64,000 nt of DNA. It comes from Lasioglossum baleicum (lineage: Eukaryota > Arthropoda > Insecta > Hymenoptera > Halictidae). Numbering within the stretch: the first letter of the stretch is position 1; the number at the start of each line of letters is the position of its first letter. The position numbers and the translations under genes were made by a program. The stretch is taken from assembly GCF_051020765.1 (NCBI RefSeq), contig NW_027469333.1, forward strand, positions 62,001-126,000, in the 5' to 3' direction. This document shows positions 60,913-64,000 of this stretch, in pieces. A model generated the notes under the pieces. The model was not told the DNA's origin, did not search any database, and was given only the letters and a program-made list of their open reading frames with translations.

Positions 60913-63900
60913 TATGAATTGGAGGATCGAAGGTCAAACCGAGCGAGAACGTTGCCACCTATTGTGAGATACGAACGTCTAAGTCAACATCTTAACCTAT
61001 CCTGTGATTCTCAGAGTCAAACCAGGTATTCCGAGAGTAAATATGCTGCACAGTATTGTCAATGGATTCCATAACTCGCGGAGTGAATATTGAAATAGAT
61101 CGTCATACCATGTGAGAACGTTACAAATTGCCACGGAGTCAAACGTTTTATCGAATGCCTTACCGTCCGAGAAAATAACCTGCCGGTTCGAGTGTACATC
61201 ATCGTGTTCAAAGGCACGAACTAGTATACATATTAGTGATGAGCATCTTCATTTCATGCATGAATTAGAAGACCGAGGGTCAAACCGTTAGAAAAGTTAG
61301 AATCATCTTTGCGATTCAAACGGCTAAGTCAGTAGCCTCATACATCCTGTGACTCAGAAAGTCAAACGAAATATTCCGTGAGTGAATGCGCTGTACAGAA
61401 TTGGCAATATATATCATAATTCGCGGATTGAATATTACAATATAGCGTCGCACTGTGTGAAAACGATACTAATTGATATAAAGTCAAACGTTTTACACAG
61501 GGCCGTACCTTCCGCGTACATCACCTGCTTCATCGAGAGTATAACTTCATGTTTAGAGTATCAAATTAGTGAACATTTTAGTGTCGGGGACCATAATTTC
61601 ATTATGAACAAGAAGAAAAAGTGTCAAGCGGTTCGAGAAAGTGTTCAATTTTTTGAGAATCGAACAGATCAGTCAACAGCTCCACCTATCCAGTGACTCC
61701 GATAGACAAACCAAGTACTTCTCGAGTAAATCCGCTGAACAGTATTGTCAACAGACACCTTAATTCACGGTTTGAAAGTTAAAGTAGAGCGTCAATCCGT
61801 TTGAGAACGATACCAATTGATATATGGTCAAGCGTTTTACCGAAACCTTAACCTCTGACTATATAACCGGCTGAATAGAGATTATTACACCGTGTCGAGT
61901 GAATGAAATTCGTGACCATTTCAGTGACGGGCACCTCATCTTCATGTATGATTCAGATGATCGCGAGGCAAACTCTTCCAGAACGTTACCACCTTTTTTG
62001 AGAGTCGCACAGATAAGTTAATAGCTTCACCTATCCTGTAATTCCGATTGTCAAACAAGGTACTGCGGGTGTAAATCCGCTGCATAGTATTGGCAATAGA
62101 TACCTATATTCTCGGCATGGGCATTATAGTAGTGAGTCATCTCGTCAGAGAATGATACGTACTGGTACAGAGTCAAACTTCTTGACGAATTCGTTACCTT
62201 CCGTGAAGCTAACCCGCTGTATCCAGAGTATAATTTCGTGTCCACGGAAGCAAATTCATATACAATTTAGTGACGGGCACCTTCGTTTCATGCACGATTT
62301 ACAAGATCGAGGGTAAAACCGTTCGAGAGTGCTGTCACCGAAATTGAGAATCGAACGCCTTAGTTATTTGCTTCACATACCCTACGATTCGAAGAGTCGA
62401 ACCGGGTATTCCGGATGTAAATCCGAAGATCAGGGTTGGTATTAGACACCTTAATTCACGGTTTTAATATCAAAGTAGAGCGTCACTCCATTTGACATCG
62501 TTACCAGCTGGTATAAAGTCAAACGTATTATCAATTACCATACCTACCGAGAACCTCACCCGCTGCAGCGAGTGCATTGCTTAGTGCGAATGGAAACAAA
62601 TAAGCATACACTGTAGTAACTGGCTCCGAAATTTCATGTGCGAATGTGAAGATCGAGAGGCAAACCGTTCCAGAACGTTACCCCCTTCTTTGATAATAGC
62701 TCATGTATGGCAATAGCTTCGCCAATTCCTGTGATTCCGAAAATCACACCAGGTACATCAGGAGTAAATGCGCTGGACAGTATTATCAGTAGACACCTTT
62801 ATTCACGGTATGAATATTAAAGTAAAGCGTCAAACCATATGCGAACGGTACCAATTGGCATAACGTCATACTCCTCGCCGGATACATTACCTTCCGAGAA
62901 CATAAGCCACTGTATGATGGGTATAACATGGTGTGCAGCAAAACAAATTATTATACATTTTAGTGACGTAATGTCATATATGAGTAAGACGATTACGGGT
63001 CAAACCTTTCGGGAACGATGCCATCTTCTGTGACAGACGAATGGCTAAGTCAGTAGCTTCACACATCCTGCGATTCAGAGAGACATACCAGATAATCCGA
63101 GAGTAAATGCGCTCAACTGTATTGGCAATACTTATCTAAATTCGCGGAATGAATATTAAAATAGAGCGTCACCACTTGTCAGAATGTAACTAATTGCTAT
63201 AAAGACAAACGTTTTACCGAATGCCTCGCCGTCCGATGCGTTAGCCTGCCGTATCTAGAGTATAGCTACGTGTTTAGGGAAACTCATTAGTATACATTAT
63301 AATGACTGCACTTTAAATTCGTGTATGAGTTAAAATATCGATGGACGAAACGTTCAAGAATGTTACCACTGCCTCTGAGACTCGAACAGCTGGGTCAATG
63401 GTTTCACCTATCCTGTTATTCCGAAAGGCAAACCAGGTGTGCGAGGATTCAATTCGCTGTATTCTATTGATAATAAATACCTTAGCTCGCGGTTTGAATA
63501 TTAGAGTAGAGCGTGAAACCGTTCGAGAGCGTTACCTCCTTCATGAGTGCGGTAGGCTAAGCCAATCGCTCCACCAACCCTGTGATTCCGAAGTCATGCC
63601 AGGTGTACCTGGAGTACCACTCCTAAGTGCGCCGAACAATATTGGCATTAGACGCCCTAATTCGCGGTATAAATGTTAATGTACCGAGTCAAACCGTCGT
63701 AGATCGTTACCATTTTGTATATACTCAAACTTCATACCGAGGGCCCTAACTTCAGAGAACGGAACCCGCATTATTGAAAGTATACACTTTGTACTCAGAG
63801 GAAAAAGTTAGTATACATTTTAGTGACGATCACCATAATTTCATGCATGACTTAAAAGGTAGAGGATCAAACCGTTCGAGAACGTGACCACCTATTGTGA

Positions 63901-64000
63901 GAGATGAACGGCTAAGCAAGTGACTTCGCCTATCTTGTGATTCGGAGAGTCCAAGCAGATATTCTGGGTATATGGCCACTGAAGGGTTTTGCCACTAGAC

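Larger units (their letters stand above)
59543..64000 (+). repeat. Satellite array, forward block 9 (continues past the window)
   Basis: About 13 forward units running to the window end. It contains the newer copy of the 535-bp inverted duplication (60200-60734) and the 155-bp direct duplication around it. The last unit is cut by the window edge, so the array is longer than shown. Confidence 0.94.

Noticed and set aside
4824..64000. CRISPR array or other phased short repeat
   Set aside because: The repeats are long, diverged, in both orientations and have no constant-repeat, variable-spacer pattern.
4824..64000. CENP-B box in the satellite (suggested by ATTCCGGGAGTAAA)
   Set aside because: It shares only CGGGA with the mammalian box. 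The required TTCG at the right spacing is absent.
4824..64000. Insect telomere repeat TTAGG
   Set aside because: GGTTAGG appears only as isolated single copies within units, never in tandem.

Overview
The window has two unrelated parts, and I found no intact protein-coding nuclear gene in either. Bases 1 to about 4,825 are an extremely AT-rich piece of insect mitochondrial DNA. In order it holds ND4 (-), ND6 (+), cytochrome b (+), tRNA-Ser(UGA) (+), ND1 (-), 16S rRNA (-) and the 3' tip of 12S rRNA (-). Apart from ND4L, trnT, trnP, trnL1 and trnV, which I could not find, this is the ancestral insect order. Cytochrome b has three in-frame stops under the invertebrate mitochondrial code, ND1 and ND4 carry frameshifts, and the fragment runs directly into a nuclear-type satellite. 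It is therefore best read as a nuclear mitochondrial insertion (NUMT). The cytochrome b and ND1 wording (for example cytb residues PRNLFYYSFKLNMVWNIG) resembles Hymenoptera; the species is not determinable from what I can see.

From about 4,825 to the end (about 59 kb) the window is one satellite array. The repeating unit is about 345 bp and is itself a head-to-tail dimer of two diverged halves of about 168 and 177 bp, much like a dimerised alpha-satellite-sized monomer. Dividing length by 345 gives roughly 170 units. Neighbouring units are quite diverged, so the array looks old and poorly homogenised. Its orientation flips: forward 4825-10475, reverse 10476-16868, forward 16869-23100, reverse 23101-27490, forward 27491-37040, reverse 37041-45207, forward 45208-48380, reverse 48381-59542, forward 59543-64000. 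Two short flips of about 53 bp lie at 13069-13121 and 45969-46022. 'Forward' here is an arbitrary choice of unit strand.

Several secondary duplications sit on this old background. A 535-bp inverted copy (56746-57280 / 60200-60734) matches at every place I checked and is bracketed by a 155-bp identical direct duplication. A 1.2-kb inverted duplication (12170-13395 / 45690-46880) carries the same micro-inversion. A roughly 1.3-kb direct duplication (37000-38420 / 48340-49560) carries the same orientation-switch junction. One GC-rich, hairpin-rich, non-satellite insert of about 520 bp lies at 35538-36058; it is probably a retroelement fragment but is unidentified.

The many short open frames in the array are chance frames in a non-coding repeat. 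Several look alike only because the underlying repeats are copies of each other. The most likely role of the array is constitutive, possibly pericentromeric, heterochromatin. That is inference, not something the sequence proves.
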